DNA of 7,685 bases, taken from NCBI GenBank assembly GCA_964440915.1, contig CAYTTV010000098.1, positions 1 to 7,685 of the forward strand, in the 5' to 3' direction. Shown here in pieces: positions 6,867 through 7,685 of the stretch. The notes beneath the pieces were generated by a model. It saw only the letters and a program-made list of their open reading frames with translations. It ran no database searches and had not been told where the DNA came from. The position numbers and the translations under genes are program-made. The DNA is from CAMPJM01 sp964440915 (lineage in GTDB: Bacteria; Bacteroidota; Bacteroidia; Cytophagales; Cyclobacteriaceae). The number at the start of each line of letters is the position of its first letter. The first letter of the stretch is position 1.

Positions 6867-7334
6867 TTAACGTGGCGGTCTTGTTGCATCAAACTTTTTG
6901 ACTAGGAGAGGTATTTCTTTGCGCATAAAGGCCAAGAAATCTTTCATTTCGTATAAATAACAACAGAATTCAGTGTTTTTATCTTTCTTCAATGCGATAG
7001 CCTCAGTTATTAGTTTATCTATATCCAAAAGCTCTTCGAAGTCCTTTTTTATATCGTTTCTCCAATCCTTCACTTTGACCTTGAAATACCGTTTACGATC
7101 TCCTGGTTTTGTAGTGTATTCCACCATATTTCTTCCCTGCACAAAAGTTAGCGCATTGCTGACAGCACTTTTGCTTACCTGCAATGTCGTGGTGATTTCA
7201 TCAAAAGTAGCTTCAGCGGGTTCTGCTACCATCAACAAGCCAATAATTCTTCCCACTACCGGCTGCATCCCTTTCTTTTCAAAAAAGACACCGATCTTTT
7301 CTATAATCTCCCTTTGTTTTTCTGTGAGTACCAT
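6867..7334 (-). CDS. GbsR/MarR-family transcriptional regulator
   Basis: A 155-residue DNA-binding protein, the probable local regulator of the efflux operon. The N-terminal helix (LTEKQREIIEKIGVFFEKKG, residues 3-22) and the PVVGRIIGLLMVAEP segment (25-39) fit the GbsR branch of the MarR superfamily. The winged helix spans about 43-87, with helix-turn-helix and recognition helix SKSAVSNALTFVQGRNMVE (54-72) and wing TKPGDRKRYFKVK (75-87). The C-terminal part (about 90-148) is helical and probably forms the dimer. It holds two adjacent cysteines, C124 and C125, whose role is unknown. The gene lies directly upstream of the channel-adaptor-pump genes on the same strand. Matching inverted repeats precede it and the pump operon, so autorepression plus pump repression relieved by a ligand is the likely scheme; activation cannot be excluded. 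ATG at 7334 starts immediately before the conserved first helix, and no Shine-Dalgarno sequence is visible. Confidence 0.9.
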   Translation of the reverse strand: MVLTEKQREIIEKIGVFFEKKGMQPVVGRIIGLLMVAEPAEATFDEITTTLQVSKSAVSNALTFVQGRNMVEYTTKPGDRKRYFKVKVKDWRNDIKKDFEELLDIDKLITEAIALKKDKNTEFCCYLYEMKDFLAFMRKEIPLLVKKFDATRPPR

Positions 7335-7360
7335 AATATTCGTTTAGGCCAATAACGGAG

Positions 7361-7368
7361 CAAAGATA
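7361..7368 (-). promoter_or_regulatory. Candidate -7 box of the regulator gene
   Basis: On the minus strand this reads TATCTTTG, an exact match to the Bacteroidota -7 consensus TAnnTTTG. It lies 11 bases downstream of the inverted repeat 7380-7403 and 26 bases before the regulator's ATG, predicting a leader of about 20 bases. The -33 position would fall inside the inverted repeat and carries only an A/T-rich sequence, so occupancy of the repeat should affect this promoter. Confidence 0.6.
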
Positions 7369-7379
7369 TAAAGGTTTTG

Positions 7380-7403
7380 TTAGTTCATAAAATAAAGAAC
7401 TAA
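7380..7403. promoter_or_regulatory. Operator-like perfect inverted repeat upstream of the regulator
   Basis: TTAGTTC (7380-7386) and GAACTAA (7397-7403) are perfect 7-base inverted arms around a 10-base A/T-rich spacer (ATAAAATAAA). The centre-to-centre distance of the arms, 17 bases, is compatible with a winged-helix dimer contacting successive major grooves. The same arrangement recurs at 6828-6851 before the pump operon. Its place over the expected -33 region suggests autorepression. No other copy was noticed in the window. Confidence 0.72.
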
Positions 7404-7614
7404 ATATTTTTTGTAAATCTTATGTATGCCGTTAGTGATATGGCAAAAGCCTTATTGCTTTGCTTTAGAATGTGGAGGTATGATCTATCTTTTTTAAAGT
7501 ATCATTGGATTTTATAATTATATAGTTGTATAATTATGAATGGGTTATGCTATGGAGGGGGTGGGAAGCTTTAGTGATATCGGAAGAAATATGGCTATGG
7601 AAGTCATTAGAAGC
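7404..7614. other. AT-rich intergenic region upstream of the regulator
   Basis: No gene is supported here. Together with the promoter region it forms about 280 bases between the regulator's start and the terminator at 7615-7642. It contains aagccttattgc (7447-7458), identical to 447-458 in the left flank, and a 10-base direct repeat ttagtgatat at 7432-7441 and 7571-7580. It also holds the AT-only inverted repeat listed separately. Confidence 0.5.
7513..7537. repeat. AT-only inverted and direct repeat
   Basis: ATAATTATA (7514-7522) and TATAATTAT (7529-7537) are perfect reverse complements around a 6-base spacer. Because the unit is nearly self-complementary, TATAATTAT also occurs as a direct repeat at 7513-7521 and 7529-7537, 16 bases apart. 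It could be a protein binding site or just low-complexity AT DNA; it lies about 180 bases upstream of the regulator's start. Confidence 0.4.
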
Positions 7615-7642
7615 AAAAAAATGCCCCGCAGAAAGGCGAGGC
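7615..7642 (-). terminator. Intrinsic terminator of a minus-strand gene beyond the right edge
   Basis: On the minus strand GCCTCGC (7642-7636), a 6-base loop and GCGGGGC (7629-7623) form a 7-pair stem with one G-T pair. An A (7622) and seven T (7621-7615) follow, the standard form of a rho-independent terminator. It must end a transcript entering from the right. In the remaining bases one minus-strand frame reads QITIRIIPL then TGA (7654-7656), which may be the last residues of that gene; another frame stops at 7671-7673, so the gene end cannot be fixed here. The terminator separates the regulator from that upstream gene. Confidence 0.85.
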
Positions 7643-7685
7643 GCTTAATGTTTTCACAACGGAATAATCCTTATTGTGATTTGCT

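Noticed and set aside
6973..7347. Plus-strand 124-residue serine- and phenylalanine-rich open frame
   Set aside because: Antisense shadow of the regulator; the composition is what reversed Lys/Glu-rich coding produces, not a real membrane protein.

Overview
The window reads as chromosomal DNA of a Bacteroidota bacterium, most likely a Cytophagales-type marine or soil relative. The clues are moderate-to-low GC, start codons with little or no Shine-Dalgarno sequence, a candidate promoter with the Bacteroidota -7 form TAnnTTTG ahead of the regulator, a MarR/GbsR-type regulator beside an efflux operon, and intergenic DNA full of degenerate interspersed repeats. This assignment is inferred from style, not from a database match. 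All five genes I can support lie on the minus strand, so transcription runs from high to low coordinates.

Layout from right to left. 7615-7642 is an intrinsic terminator for a minus-strand gene lying almost wholly outside the window. 7335-7614 is AT-rich intergenic DNA with the regulator's promoter at its left end. 6867-7334 encodes a 155-aa winged-helix regulator. 6788-6866 is a short intergenic gap with the pump operon's promoter region. 5408-6787 encodes a TolC-type outer membrane channel, 4307-5353 the periplasmic adaptor and 1127-4288 the inner membrane RND pump of the proton-driven HAE1/AcrB type. 950-1126 is a repeat-bearing gap. 716-949 encodes a 77-aa acyl-carrier-protein-like protein that lacks the serine used for phosphopantetheine attachment. 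1-715 has no gene I can support and is made of diverged repeats and hairpin-forming elements.

The three pump genes form a complete tripartite efflux system: the RND protein takes up substrate from the inner membrane or periplasm using the proton gradient, the adaptor bridges the periplasm, and the channel crosses the outer membrane. The substrate cannot be read from the sequence. The clearest unreported-looking feature is a matched pair of inverted repeats, TTAGTTC-N10-GAACTAA (7380-7403) and TTAGTTC-N10-GAACCAA (6828-6851). One lies in front of the regulator and one in front of the pump operon, each about 10 bases upstream of a candidate -7 box. This suggests one operator recognised by the encoded regulator, giving autoregulation plus pump control.

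The other points worth following are the serine-less ACP-like protein downstream of the pump and an in-phase array of degenerate 7-base repeats (1059-1127) that runs directly into the pump gene's stop codon. I see no CRISPR array, transposase, tRNA or rRNA.
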